Assembly: GCF_900099935.1 (NCBI RefSeq)
Contig: NZ_FNEK01000046.1
Location: 1 to 40,784 of the forward strand
Length of the DNA stretch: 40,784 nucleotides
Direction of reading: 5' to 3'
Source: Aliiruegeria lutimaris
GTDB taxonomy: Bacteria > Pseudomonadota > Alphaproteobacteria > Rhodobacterales > Rhodobacteraceae
The translations under genes were made by a program, and so were the position numbers. Positions 8,202 through 17,287 of this stretch are shown piece after piece. The notes under the pieces are model-generated. The model saw only the letters and a list, made by a program, of their open reading frames with translations, was not told the DNA's origin and made no database searches. Position 1 is the stretch's first letter. The number at the start of each line of letters is the position of its first letter.

Positions 8202-9707
8202 TTACTTCAAGGCAACGTCGGCCAGGAAAGTTCGCGAGATCGTCGCGTCCGGTTCGGCCGAGACCACGTTGTCGGAATAGGCGACCCAGGCATTGCGGGA
8301 GGCGACGGTGATGTCCGGGAAAACCAGGTCGTCCTGCATCACCGCCACCTTTGCCAGCATGGCCGGATATTCGGCTGCCGGACCGCTCGTGGCCGCGCCG
8401 ATGAGGTCGACCATTTCCTGCGGTGTCGGGCCCTGGCGGCCGGGCCGCGGCATGAGATAGAACAGCGGATCCGCCTGGAAAGCGTATTCGTTGGTCATGA
8501 TCTCGTAATTCGCGGAGTTCTGTTTATCCAGCCAGACGGCGGTCTGGTTGGCCTCGATGGTAACGCGGATTCCCGCCTCGGCCATCTGGCCCTTCAGGAT
8601 TTCCGCGAAACGATCCAGATAGGTGGCATATCCCGCAAGGTGGTTGAGGGTGATGTCGATACCATCCGGATAGCCGGCCTTTGCCAGAAGTTCCTTGGCC
8701 TGTTCGATATCCTGCTTTTGGTATTTCAGCTCATCGAGGTTTGGCCCCCAGGCGTAGGCGGGAGGAATCTGCGCGCTCGGGCTGGCTTCGCTCAGAAACG
8801 CCCCGGCGACGATCTCGTCTCGGTTGAGTGACAACGACATCGCCCGGCGGAAGTCGGGGTTGCTGAAGGGTTCGAGATTAGTGTTGATGTTCAACCGCAC
8901 GGTGTTGGTCGAGGCGACGGCAACAGTAGTCACCTCCGGCACACGCGTGAGTTGCAGCATGCTTTCGGCGCTCGGGAACATGAGGTCGATCTGGCCCGAC
9001 AGCATGGCCGCTATTTGCGCCGATTGCTCAGGCATGTAGCGGATCTTCAGGGTCTCGACCTTGGCCGCCTCTTCGGAATCCCAGTAGTTTTCGTTGCGCG
9101 TCAGCACCAACTCGCTGTTGGGAGCGTAGGATACCAGCGCGAACGGACCGGTGCCGAGCATCTCCTGCTTGGGGTCATGGCTTGTCACCCAATCGGCTTT
9201 CATGATGGCCGAGCCCACAACGAAGGGGCTCCCAAGGTTCAGCATGAAACCTGCATCCGGGCCACTGAGGGTGAAGCGAACCGTGGTGTCATCGACCTTC
9301 TCGACAGAAGTCAGCGACTTGAACCGGTCCTGCGCATAGGGCAGGCCATCGGCCTTGAGGCGTTCGAACGAGAATACGACGTCCTCGGGCGTGACCGAAC
9401 TTCCGTCCGAGAACTTGGTGCCGCCGCGCAATGTGAAGTCGTACACCGTCCCGGTTTCGTCGATTTCCCAGCTGCTCGCGAGTAACGGCGTCAGGCTGCC
9501 ATCCAGTTCCGCGCGCACCAGCCCTTCATATACAAGCTGCCACACATACCAGGTGCGGATCTGCGACGACTGGATAGGGTCGAATGTTTGGGGCGCCACG
9601 TCTTCGGCAACGATAAGCGCCGTCGCGCGGTCCTGGGCCAGTACGGCGGTGCCGGCCAATATGCTGGCTGTCGCCAACCCTGCCAACTTCCGAAATGCAA
9701 TCCGCAT
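8202..9707 (-). CDS. Extracellular solute-binding protein family 5 (importer 1)
   Basis: A 501-aa periplasmic binding protein of the peptide/nickel (SBP_bac_5) family. Residues 1-24 form a signal peptide (basic MRIAFRK, hydrophobic core, AVLA cleavage context). The mature protein shows the family block of a GTKFSDG motif followed by PEDVVFSFERL. ATG at 9707 follows a clear GAGAGGAAC ribosome-binding site. It is the first gene of the left operon, with the importer genes downstream. Family 5 proteins bind di/oligopeptides but also opines, sugars and other compounds, so the ligand is not fixed by sequence. The neighbouring amidohydrolase and PLP genes favour an acyl-amino-acid or peptide-like ligand (inference). 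Confidence 0.93.
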   Translation of the reverse strand: MRIAFRKLAGLATASILAGTAVLAQDRATALIVAEDVAPQTFDPIQSSQIRTWYVWQLVYEGLVRAELDGSLTPLLASSWEIDETGTVYDFTLRGGTKFSDGSSVTPEDVVFSFERLKADGLPYAQDRFKSLTSVEKVDDTTVRFTLSGPDAGFMLNLGSPFVVGSAIMKADWVTSHDPKQEMLGTGPFALVSYAPNSELVLTRNENYWDSEEAAKVETLKIRYMPEQSAQIAAMLSGQIDLMFPSAESMLQLTRVPEVTTVAVASTNTVRLNINTNLEPFSNPDFRRAMSLSLNRDEIVAGAFLSEASPSAQIPPAYAWGPNLDELKYQKQDIEQAKELLAKAGYPDGIDITLNHLAGYATYLDRFAEILKGQMAEAGIRVTIEANQTAVWLDKQNSANYEIMTNEYAFQADPLFYLMPRPGRQGPTPQEMVDLIGAATSGPAAEYPAMLAKVAVMQDDLVFPDITVASRNAWVAYSDNVVSAEPDATISRTFLADVALK

Positions 9708-10101
9708 GTGAGTTCCTCTCCTGTTGTTGCGGCGGAAACCGGTTCGATAGGCTGTCGGTGAAACCGTTTGTCAGGCCTGCGCGAGTTTCCGGCGCGATTG
9801 GCCGTCCAAGTCGGAAAATGACTGGAGCTGAACTTAGTGTTGATGACTGAGCAGGGAGCAGGCCAATGCCGTTTTGGAATTTGTCTATTCTCGGAGAGCA
9901 TGGAGGAAATCGGCGGCTTGATCCGCTCAGGGCCGGCTATGACAATTAAGCATTGACCGATCCAGATAAGGCATTTGCGGCGCGCTGGAGATTGGTTTTC
10001 GTTGAAAGAAAGCAGCACAAGCCAGATCTCGGAACACCGCATGCGTCGGACGAGGCCGGCGGGGGCGTCACCACGGATTCAGGACAACAGGATGAACAAC
10101 G
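9708..10101. promoter_or_regulatory. Divergent intergenic region between importer 1 and amidohydrolase 1
   Basis: 394 bp without a gene, between oppositely transcribed start codons, so it must hold at least two promoters. I see no convincing -35/-10 pair. Two similar elements, GAAACCGGTT at 9735-9744 and GAAACCGTTT at 9760-9769, are the most regulatory-looking feature; the first contains the 8-bp palindrome AACCGGTT and the second is a 4+1+4 palindrome AAACCGTTT. They recall LacI-type operator halves, but no LacI gene is in the window. No open reading frame in the gap looks real. Confidence 0.4.
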
Positions 10102-11247
10102 ATGTATGATCTGCTCCTCAAAGGTGGCCGGTTGATCGACCCTTCTCAGAACATGGACGGGACGTTCGATGTGGCATTCGCCGACGGCAAGGTCGCCGCG
10201 ATCGAGGCAGATATCGACGCAACCCTATCCAGAGACGTGCGTGACGTTACCGGCAAGATCGTCAGCCCCGGGCTGATCGATTTGCACACCCATGTCTATT
10301 GGGGAGGAACGTCGCTGGGAGTCGATGCCGAAACCATCGCGCGGCGCAGCGGTACAACGACCTTCGTCGACGCGGGCAGCGCGGGAGCGGGAAATATCGC
10401 CGGTTTCAGGAAGCACGTGATCGAGCCTTCAGCCCCGCGCATCCTGGCCTATCTCAATATCTCGTTTCCCGGAATCTATGCGTTCTCGAAAACGGTGATG
10501 GTTGGCGAGTGCGAGAATCTTAGGCTTCTCGATGCGCGCGAGTGCTTGCGGGCTGCACGCGAGCATCTGGATATCATCGTTGGAATGAAGGCGCGCGTCG
10601 GGGCCCGCGCCGGGGGCAGTTCCGGCATGGCGCCTTTGTCGCTGGCGATCGAGGTTGCCGATGCGCTCGGGCTGCCGGTCATGGCCCATATCGACAATCC
10701 GCCGCCCACGCGCGACGAGGTCCTGGCCGCGCTGCGACCGGGCGATATCCTGACGCATTGCTACCGGCCGTTCCCGAACGCACCGATCCACGGAGACCGT
10801 ACGATCCGCCAGGAGATACTAGAGGCGCGCGACCGGGGGATCATCTTCGATATCGGGCACGGTTATGGCGGATTCAGTTTCGAATCCGGGGTGGCGATGC
10901 TGGAAGAGGGGATAAAACCCGATGTGCTCAGCAGTGACGTGCATGTGCTATGCGTCGATGGTCCGGCCTATGATGTTCTGGCGGTCATGTCCAAGTTCAT
11001 GGCCCTGGGGATGACGCTGACCGAGGTGATTGCCGCGGCGACGATCAATCCAGCCAGGGCCATTCGGCGCGAGGATATCGGCACGCTCAAGGTCGGGGCG
11101 GCGGGCGATGCGACCATCGTCGTCGAACGCAGAGGGCGCTTCGAGCATACCGATGCCGTCGGCGAAACCATCACCTCCGACACCCGGCTCGAACACGATG
11201 GAATCGTGATCGGGGGAGCGTGGTGGCAGGACGCGGCGGAGACCTGA
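10102..11247 (+). CDS. Amidohydrolase-superfamily metallohydrolase, Atu3266-like (copy 1)
   Basis: A 381-aa cytosolic metal-dependent hydrolase. Ligands appear complete: H62 and H64 (HTH), candidate bridging lysine K163, H196 (AHID), H219 (THC), H253 (GHG) and D279 (SSDVH). The overall layout matches the EF_0837/Atu3266 branch of the dihydroorotase-like amidohydrolases, some of which deacylate N- or O-acetylated (R)-configured acids; that link is from family knowledge. The second copy at 13665-14810 has all these residues at identical positions. It is followed by two PLP-enzyme genes in the same direction. A likely role is removal of an acyl group before PLP chemistry (inference). Confidence 0.9.
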   Translation: MYDLLLKGGRLIDPSQNMDGTFDVAFADGKVAAIEADIDATLSRDVRDVTGKIVSPGLIDLHTHVYWGGTSLGVDAETIARRSGTTTFVDAGSAGAGNIAGFRKHVIEPSAPRILAYLNISFPGIYAFSKTVMVGECENLRLLDARECLRAAREHLDIIVGMKARVGARAGGSSGMAPLSLAIEVADALGLPVMAHIDNPPPTRDEVLAALRPGDILTHCYRPFPNAPIHGDRTIRQEILEARDRGIIFDIGHGYGGFSFESGVAMLEEGIKPDVLSSDVHVLCVDGPAYDVLAVMSKFMALGMTLTEVIAAATINPARAIRREDIGTLKVGAAGDATIVVERRGRFEHTDAVGETITSDTRLEHDGIVIGGAWWQDAAET

Positions 11248-11274
11248 TTGCGAAACGCAACGATAGGTGCACTC

Positions 11275-11292
11275 CTCTGCCCAGAGTTTTTA
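11275..11292 (+). terminator. Weak hairpin plus T-run after amidohydrolase 1
   Basis: CTCTG / CAGAG with a 2-4 nt loop followed at once by TTTTT, in the 128-bp gap between the amidohydrolase and the first PLP gene. The stem is short, so it is at best a leaky terminator. A small TTGCG-AAA-CGCAA repeat lies just upstream at 11248-11260. Confidence 0.25.
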
Positions 11293-11375
11293 CTAAGAAG
11301 CCGCTCGCTGCCGGCTTCGCACGCGGATCTCCGGTCGTGTTCGGTCGCTGCAGCGCAGATTGAAGGAGCCATTTC

Positions 11376-12500
11376 ATGCCGCAATGCCCCGCCGCCCGTA
11401 TCGGTGACAAGCGAGACGACATTGACACCCCCGCTCTGGTCGTCGATCTCGACGCGCTGGAGGCCAATATCGCGTATATGGCGGAGTTCGCCGCCGCCAG
11501 CGGCGTTCGGCTGCGCCCTCATGCAAAGACGCATAAATGTTCGGCCATCGCGCGGCTCCAGATCGAGGCGGGAGCCGTCGGGGTGTGTTGCCAGAAGGTC
11601 GGCGAGGCCGAGGCCATGGCCAATGGCGGTGTCTCCGACGTCCTGGTGACGAACGAAGTGGTCGGAGCGAGGAAGCTCGAAAGACTGGCCGCCTTGTCCA
11701 AGCGAATTACAGTGGCCGTTTGTGCGGACAATGCGGAGAACGTCGATGCGCTCGACGCCGCTGCGGCAAAGTATGACACTGTGCTATCCGTCCTTGTCGA
11801 AGTCGATGTCGGGGCCGGACGCTGTGGCGTGCGCCCGGGCGAGGAGGCGCTGGATCTCGCCCGGCGCATCAATTCTGCTCCGAACCTCAGGTTCGGCGGC
11901 ATTCAAGCTTATCACGGGCCGGCCCAGCATGTGCGAAGCCACGAAGAACGGGCGCTAACCATTGCAAAAGGCGGCGACGCGCTGCGCCACACGCTGGAGC
12001 TGCTGAAAGCCGACGGGTTGGAATGTGACATCGTGGGCGGGGCGGGAACCGGCAGTTACGCTTTCGAGGCCGCGAGTGGCCTGTGGAATGAACTGCAGGT
12101 CGGCTCCTACGTGTTCATGGATCACGATTATGCCCTGAACCTCGATGCCTCTGGCGGCCCGGTCGATACGTTCCGCCACAGCTTGACGATCAAGACAACG
12201 GTGATGAGCACGCCCAGCCCCACACTGGTTGCCACCGATGCCGGTCTCAAGGCTTACACAACGGATTGTGGGCTGCCCGCCCTGGTTGATCGCCCGCATG
12301 GCTCGATTTTCAAGGCGGCGGACGAACACACGATGATCTCCTTTTCCGAGCCCGAAGTGCGGCCAGCCCTGGGCGAGGCTCTTTACCTGATACCCGGGCA
12401 TTGCGATCCGACCGTCAACCTGCACGACTGGATCATCGGGGTGAGGGACGATCGCGTGGAGTGCTTGTGGCCCGTCGATGCGCGCGGAGCGGTTTTCTGA
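11376..12500 (+). CDS. 3-hydroxy-D-aspartate aldolase-like PLP enzyme (BhcC/DTA family)
   Basis: A 374-aa fold-type III PLP enzyme (alanine-racemase-like barrel plus a metal-binding C-terminal domain). The Schiff-base lysine is K51 in RPHAKTHK; further family blocks are CCQKVGEAEA, YHGPAQH, GAGTGSYAFEAASG and GSYVFMD. The metal ligands H342 and D344 lie in PGHCDPT, the HxD form of D-threonine aldolase and 3-hydroxyaspartate aldolase. The blocks are strongly reminiscent of BhcC of the beta-hydroxyaspartate cycle, which splits (2R,3S)-3-hydroxyaspartate into glycine and glyoxylate. Start ATG has a GAAGGAG site 7 nt ahead. BhcA and BhcB homologues are not beside it, so I call the family and leave the exact substrate open. 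Confidence 0.85.
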   Translation: MPQCPAARIGDKRDDIDTPALVVDLDALEANIAYMAEFAAASGVRLRPHAKTHKCSAIARLQIEAGAVGVCCQKVGEAEAMANGGVSDVLVTNEVVGARKLERLAALSKRITVAVCADNAENVDALDAAAAKYDTVLSVLVEVDVGAGRCGVRPGEEALDLARRINSAPNLRFGGIQAYHGPAQHVRSHEERALTIAKGGDALRHTLELLKADGLECDIVGGAGTGSYAFEAASGLWNELQVGSYVFMDHDYALNLDASGGPVDTFRHSLTIKTTVMSTPSPTLVATDAGLKAYTTDCGLPALVDRPHGSIFKAADEHTMISFSEPEVRPALGEALYLIPGHCDPTVNLHDWIIGVRDDRVECLWPVDARGAVF

Positions 12501-12565
12501 TCGGATTCCGAGACAAAACGGCGCCTGAAGCCATGGCCATGACGAAAATGAGGGAGAAAGACAGC

Positions 12566-13624
12566 ATGTCTCTGGATGGGATCGATACCCCCGCAGTGCT
12601 CGTGGACCTGGACAAGGCGGAGGCAAATATTCGGGCATTCCAGGCCTACGCAGATCGGCATGGGCTGAAGGTTCGGCCCCACATCAAGACACACAAACTG
12701 CCGCGCTTGGCAGCTTACCAGGTAGCGCAGGGCGCGGTGGGGATCACGTGCCAGAAGGTGTCCGAAGCCGAGGCGATGGTGGTGGGAGGCGAGGTGGACG
12801 ATGTCCTGATCACCTACAACATCCTTGGCGAAAAAAAGCTGCGCCGGCTGCGCGCATTGTCGGAGCGCATCCGGCTTTCGGTGGTTGCCGACAATCTCGT
12901 CGTGGCAGAGGGGCTGAGCGCGACCTTTCGGGGCGCCGAGGGGCCGCTGGATGTCCTGGTGGAGTGCAATACCGGCGCCGATCGCTGCGGCGTGGAAAGC
13001 CCGGAGGCGGCGGCGGAACTGGCGAAGGCGATCGAGGCCATGCCGGGGCTTCGGTTCGCGGGGTTGATGACCTATCCACCAATAGGCAAACCCGGAGCCG
13101 TGGCGGACTGGCTCGGCCGGGCAAAGGCATTGATCGAGGCAGAGGGGATCGGCGTTCCCACGATCTCGTCGGGCGGCTCGCCGGACATCTGGAAGGCACA
13201 CGAGATGCCGTTGGCAACCGAGTACCGTGTCGGGACCTACGTCTACAACGACGGGTTTCTCGTCGGGCAGGGAACCTGCGCGTGGGAGGATTGCGCGCTG
13301 ACCGTTCTGGCGACGGTCGTTTCCGTTCCTGCGGAGAATCGCGCGGTCATCGACGCCGGATCCAAGGTGCTGACCTCCGACCTGCTAGGGCTGGAGGGAC
13401 ATGGCCGCATACTCGGGCGTCCCGACCTTGCGATCGACCAACTCAGCGAAGAACACGGCCGGATCGTTTCCGAAGGTCCGGTTGGCCTCGCGGTCGGGCA
13501 ACGCCTGCGAATTGTCCCGAACCACGCTTGCGTGGTGTCGAACATGCTCGATCAGGTCGAACTGGTAAGGGGGGAGACGTATCTGGGATCAACGCCGGTG
13601 GCAGCACGTGGAAAGGTCTGGTGA
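12566..13624 (+). CDS. D-threonine aldolase / D-serine dehydratase-like (DSD1) PLP enzyme
   Basis: A 352-aa fold-type III PLP enzyme paralogous to its upstream neighbour. The PLP lysine is K41 in RPHIKTHK. The C-terminal metal motif is HxC (H320, C322 in PNHAC), the form seen in zinc-dependent D-serine dehydratase, unlike the HxD of the gene before it. This suggests a dehydratase or aldolase acting on another D-hydroxyamino acid. The ATG at 12566 follows AGGGAG at good spacing; in-frame extension upstream runs into the previous gene and is rejected. It begins 65 bp after that gene and ends convergent with amidohydrolase 2. Confidence 0.87.
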   Translation: MSLDGIDTPAVLVDLDKAEANIRAFQAYADRHGLKVRPHIKTHKLPRLAAYQVAQGAVGITCQKVSEAEAMVVGGEVDDVLITYNILGEKKLRRLRALSERIRLSVVADNLVVAEGLSATFRGAEGPLDVLVECNTGADRCGVESPEAAAELAKAIEAMPGLRFAGLMTYPPIGKPGAVADWLGRAKALIEAEGIGVPTISSGGSPDIWKAHEMPLATEYRVGTYVYNDGFLVGQGTCAWEDCALTVLATVVSVPAENRAVIDAGSKVLTSDLLGLEGHGRILGRPDLAIDQLSEEHGRIVSEGPVGLAVGQRLRIVPNHACVVSNMLDQVELVRGETYLGSTPVAARGKVW

Positions 13625-13643
13625 CCTCCGACGCCTCGGCCGA

Positions 13644-13660
13644 GGGTCGCCTTCCGACCC
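13644..13660. terminator. Hairpin in 40-bp convergent gap
   Basis: GGGTCG / CGACCC (6 bp, 5-nt loop), directly preceded by the self-complementary CCTCGGCCGAGG at 13634-13645, between two convergent stop codons. No T-tract on either side; a bidirectional end point is plausible but unproven. Confidence 0.4.
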
Positions 13661-13664
13661 GCCC

Positions 13665-14810
13665 TCAGCCCGATTGCGGCCTTTCGAACCACTTGCCGCC
13701 GATCACGCAACCCTCGGCAAAGATCCGGCGCTCGCTGGTCACCGTTTCACCCTCAACGTCCTCAAGCTCGAAGGCGCCGGTTTGCACTGACAGCACCGAG
13801 GCGTCCCCGACAGCCCCGACCCGTAGCGTTCCGAGATCGGGCCGCTGCAGGGCCTTCGCCGGGGTTTCCGTGGTGGCGCGGATGACCTCATTGAGGTCCA
13901 TGCCAAGTGGCAGGAACTTGGACATCGTGGTCACGAGATCGTAGGCGGGGCCGTCGATGCACAACGCGTGGACATCGCTGGAAATCACGTCGGGCAGGAA
14001 ACCTGCCGCCACCATTCCGCGCGCGGTTTTCCACCCGAAGGAGCCCATGCCGTGACCGATGTCGAATATCACGCCCCGCTCCCGCGCCGCCAGGACCTCG
14101 GGTTTGACTCGCCCATCCCGCGATAGCGGTGAATTCGGGAAAGGACGGAAGCAGTGTGTCAGGATATCACCCGGCCGCAGCATATCGACGACCGCCTCGT
14201 AGCTGGGCGGGGGCTCGTCGATATGGCACATGAGCGGCAACCCGGTTTCGTCAGCTACCTGAAGCGCAACGATCAGCGGGTCGATGCCGGACGGGCCGGA
14301 CGCGTGATGGCCGACCCGGACCTTGATGCCGATGATGTTCTCCGGATCCGACCCGGCCACCTCGACCGCTTCGCGCGGCGCCATGAGGCGCATGTCGTGA
14401 CTTTCGCCCACCATGACCGTCCGTGAGAATCCAAAGATCCCCGCAAAGGAAACGTGCAGGTATACGAGAATGCGCGATCTGGCGGGTTCGATGACATGTT
14501 TGCGAAACCCCGCATAGGAGCCGGGACCGGCGCTGCCGGTATCCACTGTCGTGGTCACGGCGGACGCGCGGGCATAGTCATCGGCGTCGATCCCGAGCGA
14601 AGTGCCGCCCCAGTAGACATGGGTGTGCAGGTCGATCAGGCCCGGTGTGACGATCAGCCCGCCAAGATCAGCGGTTTCCTTTGCCTCGCCATTCAAGGCC
14701 CCCCCGATCGCGGCGACGCGGCCGTCCCTGAAGGCTACATCGCATGGTCCGTCGATACCCTGCGACGGATCGATCACGTGGGCGTTTCGGAGCAGAAGAT
14801 CGAAGGTCAT
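13665..14810 (-). CDS. Amidohydrolase-superfamily metallohydrolase, Atu3266-like (copy 2)
   Basis: A 381-aa paralogue of the protein at 10102-11247, same length and with H62, H64, K163, H196, H219, H253 and D279 at identical positions. The PGLIDLHTHVYWGGTSLG block is preserved; the rest differs widely, so substrate preference may differ. It is the last gene of the central operon, 50 bp after RidA, and meets the second PLP gene tail to tail. As in copy 1, the family link is to metal-dependent deacylases of N- or O-acyl D-acids. The ATG at 14810 has only a weak AAGG site upstream. Role in the operon: probably hydrolysis of the compound brought in by importer 2 (inference). Confidence 0.9.
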   Translation of the reverse strand: MTFDLLLRNAHVIDPSQGIDGPCDVAFRDGRVAAIGGALNGEAKETADLGGLIVTPGLIDLHTHVYWGGTSLGIDADDYARASAVTTTVDTGSAGPGSYAGFRKHVIEPARSRILVYLHVSFAGIFGFSRTVMVGESHDMRLMAPREAVEVAGSDPENIIGIKVRVGHHASGPSGIDPLIVALQVADETGLPLMCHIDEPPPSYEAVVDMLRPGDILTHCFRPFPNSPLSRDGRVKPEVLAARERGVIFDIGHGMGSFGWKTARGMVAAGFLPDVISSDVHALCIDGPAYDLVTTMSKFLPLGMDLNEVIRATTETPAKALQRPDLGTLRVGAVGDASVLSVQTGAFELEDVEGETVTSERRIFAEGCVIGGKWFERPQSG

Positions 14811-14860
14811 ACGATTGAAGCCTTGCAGAGGGTGACGAGGAAACGTGATGCCGTTGCGGT

Positions 14861-15226
14861 TCAGGCGGGCTTGTAGGCGACTGCCTCGATCTCGACGGCA
14901 ATGTCGATCATCAGCCGCGATTCCGCGGTGGACCGGGCCGGCGGATCGGATGGAAAGGATTCGGCATAGGCCGCGTTGAATTCGGAGAAGTCATCGCGGT
15001 CACGTAGCCAGACGGTCGTCTTGACAACGTCGGCGAGCGTGCAGCCGGCCATCTCCAGGCAGGCTTCGATGTTCTTCATGACCTGGCGGGTCTCGGCCTT
15101 AACGCCGCCTGGCACGACATTGCCGCTGCCATCGACCGGCACCTGGCCGGATACGAACACGAAATCGCCGCAGCGAACGGCCGGCGAGAGTGGCACATGC
15201 GAGGTGCCGAAGCATTGCTTGCTCAT
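14861..15226 (-). CDS. RidA (YjgF/YER057c/UK114) family protein
   Basis: A 121-aa protein of the RidA family, whose members hydrolyse reactive enamine/imine intermediates such as 2-aminoacrylate released by PLP enzymes. The arginine that binds the substrate carboxylate in RidA corresponds to R98 (PPARST) and the conserved glutamate to E112 (VEIEAVA). The usual N-terminal VSGQVP block is at 25-30. A strong AAAGAGGAG ribosome-binding site precedes ATG. Its place between an importer and an amidohydrolase, near two PLP enzymes of the dehydratase/aldolase type, fits an imine-clearing role, although some operon-linked family members are instead pathway-specific deaminases. Confidence 0.92.
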   Translation of the reverse strand: MSKQCFGTSHVPLSPAVRCGDFVFVSGQVPVDGSGNVVPGGVKAETRQVMKNIEACLEMAGCTLADVVKTTVWLRDRDDFSEFNAAYAESFPSDPPARSTAESRLMIDIAVEIEAVAYKPA

Positions 15227-15259
15227 TGGGATCTCCTCTTTATTGCAAGTCGAATTGAT

Positions 15260-15280
15260 GCACCCGGCTCGGGAGGGTGC
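15260..15280 (-). terminator. Hairpin between ATPase and RidA genes
   Basis: GCACCC / GGGTGC (6 bp, 9-nt loop) in the 125-bp gap between the importer-2 ATPase stop and the RidA start. No T-tract follows, so read-through into RidA is likely; it may mark a processing or attenuation point. Confidence 0.35.
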
Positions 15281-15351
15281 GATGTCTTATGAACAGTGCC
15301 GCGACTTTCCGACCTTTCGGGGACACCAGAAATTTTGCGGCATGGCAACGG

Positions 15352-16317
15352 TCAAGCATGGTGGCAGGCGACCTTTCGTCCAATTCCGTTTTTCCGGAGT
15401 TCTGGTCGCGTCGTCCGGCACAAATCGGTCGCAAGCGGGCAGCGGTCGTGAAACGCACAGCCGGATACATCGGCGAATCGGCTGGGTGGTTCTCCCTTCT
15501 CGATGCCACCGGAAACCCTTTTGTTCGGATTGATAAGCGGAACCGAGGCGATGAGAAGTTGTGTGTATGGGTGTTGCGGGTTGGCGAACAGCCCGGGACC
15601 ATCCGCCAGTTCGACCATGTTTCCCATGTACATGACTGCGACCCGGTCGCTGATCTGGGCCACGACGCCAAGGTCGTGGGAAATGAACACCATCGTCAGC
15701 CCCATCTCGTCCTTCAAGTCGGCCAGCAGGTTGAGCACCTGCGCCTGGATCGAGACATCGAGTGCCGATACAGGCTCGTCGGCGATGATCAGGTCCGGTG
15801 TGGGCAGAAGGGCGCGCGCAATTCCAACGCGCTGGCGCTGACCGCCGCTCAGTTGGTGGGGGAAGCGGTTGGCAAAGGAGGCGTCGAGCCCGACTTGCTC
15901 CAGTGTTCGTGCAATGCGTTCCTCCCTGTCCCTGCGGCTGTCAAAGACGCCGTGGATATCGCCGGTCTCGCCAACTGAATCGCCGATCGTGCGTCTGGGG
16001 TTGAGCGAGGCATATGGGTCTTGAAACACCATACGAACCTTGAGCCGCAGCTTCCGCATCTGCTGGCGGTCCGAGGTAAAGATGTCGTTGCCGTTGAGTT
16101 CCGCCACACCGCTATCTGCCGTTGTCAGCCGAATGATCGTTCTTCCGACAGTCGTCTTGCCGCAGCCGGTTTCACCAACGATGCCGAGTGTCTCGCCGCG
16201 CCGGACATCGAGCGAGATATCGTTGACGGCGTGGATCTTGTAGGTCTTGCCCTTGCGACGCGCGGTGAAGGTCTTTTGCAGGTTCTTAAGCGACAGAATG
16301 GTTTCCATGCGGCTCAT
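15352..16317 (-). CDS. Oligopeptide-type ABC transporter ATPase, DppF-like (importer 2)
   Basis: A 321-aa ATPase. Walker A GETGCGKTT is at 48-56, signature LSGGQRQR and Walker B/D-loop with DEPVSALD are intact, and the C terminus has the oligopeptide cysteine motif (GCAFHDRCPLATDLC). The in-frame upstream extension lies within the DppD-like gene; ATG at 16317 overlaps its stop by 4 nt (ATGA) and is taken as the start. It is the last importer gene of this set. Confidence 0.93.
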   Translation of the reverse strand: MSRMETILSLKNLQKTFTARRKGKTYKIHAVNDISLDVRRGETLGIVGETGCGKTTVGRTIIRLTTADSGVAELNGNDIFTSDRQQMRKLRLKVRMVFQDPYASLNPRRTIGDSVGETGDIHGVFDSRRDREERIARTLEQVGLDASFANRFPHQLSGGQRQRVGIARALLPTPDLIIADEPVSALDVSIQAQVLNLLADLKDEMGLTMVFISHDLGVVAQISDRVAVMYMGNMVELADGPGLFANPQHPYTQLLIASVPLINPNKRVSGGIEKGEPPSRFADVSGCAFHDRCPLATDLCRTTRPELRKNGIGRKVACHHA

Positions 16318-17285
16318 GATGCGCCTCGCGCGATTGGGAAGTGGCACTGCGCAGAATGAAGCGGTCCGTCGACCACTTTGGCTGGCGTGTCGGTCGTGCA
16401 AACCGCCTGGGCGTGGCGGCAACGGGGAGCGAACCGGCACCCCTTTGTAATCTCGCCCGGTTTTGGTGCCTGGCCCGGGATCGTCTGGAAACGCCGGTGC
16501 CCGGCGGACGGGTCCGGTACGCAGTTCATCAGTCCCGAGGTGTAGGGATGCAAAGGTACGTTGAAGAGCCGCTCAACAGGCCCGTTCTCGACGATTTTGC
16601 CACCATACATGACGGAGACGCTGTCGGCGAGTTCCGAGACCACCCCGAGGTCATGGGTAATGAACAGAACGCCCATGTCGAAGGTGTCGCAAAGTTCCCG
16701 GATCAAGCTGAGCACCTGCATCTGAACCGTCACGTCGAGCGCGGTCGTGGGTTCATCGGCGATCAGCACCTGCGGCCGGCAGGCCAGCGCGATTGCGATC
16801 ATGACCCGCTGCCGCATCCCGCCAGACAGTTCATGTGGATACGCAGTGAGTTGAAGCCGTGCGTCAGGGATGCGGACCATCTCCAGCAATTCCTGCGCCC
16901 GGTTTCGCGCCGTGATGCCGGTTGAGCCATCATGCACACGCACCGCTTCCACGATCTGATCGCCGATAGGAACCACGGGGTTGAGCGAAGTCATCGGCTC
17001 CTGGAAGATCATGGATACACCACCGTGGCCCCGTTCCACGCGCAGGTAGGGCGGTTCCTCGGTAATGTCGGCTCCATCGAGTTCAATAGACCCGCCGCGA
17101 ACCCAAAGTTGCGGATGCGGCAGCAAGCCCATTACAGCCAGCGAGGTGATGCTCTTGCCGCTGCCGGATTCCCCGACAAGTCCGAGCACTTTCCTGCGTT
17201 CGATCTCAAAGGAGACGTCTGAAACGATGTCGACCCTGGAGGCTCCCTTGCCACCCGAGACGACCAGATTTCGTACCGTGAGCAT
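16314..17285 (-). CDS. Oligopeptide-type ABC transporter ATPase, DppD-like (importer 2)
   Basis: A 323-aa ATPase. Walker A GESGSGKS is at 38-45, signature LSGGMRQR, and D-loop [10 protein letters not shown]-terminal GCRFAPRC cysteine motif marks the peptide-importer branch. It begins 2 bp after the DppC-like stop and overlaps the DppF-like start by 4 nt, so the ATPase pair is made together. Confidence 0.93.
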   Translation of the reverse strand: MLTVRNLVVSGGKGASRVDIVSDVSFEIERRKVLGLVGESGSGKSITSLAVMGLLPHPQLWVRGGSIELDGADITEEPPYLRVERGHGGVSMIFQEPMTSLNPVVPIGDQIVEAVRVHDGSTGITARNRAQELLEMVRIPDARLQLTAYPHELSGGMRQRVMIAIALACRPQVLIADEPTTALDVTVQMQVLSLIRELCDTFDMGVLFITHDLGVVSELADSVSVMYGGKIVENGPVERLFNVPLHPYTSGLMNCVPDPSAGHRRFQTIPGQAPKPGEITKGCRFAPRCRHAQAVCTTDTPAKVVDGPLHSAQCHFPIARGAS

Positions 17286-17287
17286 GG

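Noticed and set aside
7104-8831. 575-codon plus-strand open frame opposite the DppD-like ATPase and binding protein
   Set aside because: Antisense to two genes with complete family motifs; long stop-free antisense frames are expected at this GC content, and its sequence shows no domain.
12748-13944. 398-codon plus-strand frame overlapping the second PLP gene and amidohydrolase 2
   Set aside because: Arg/Gly-rich shadow frame crossing a convergent gene boundary; both underlying genes have full catalytic motifs.
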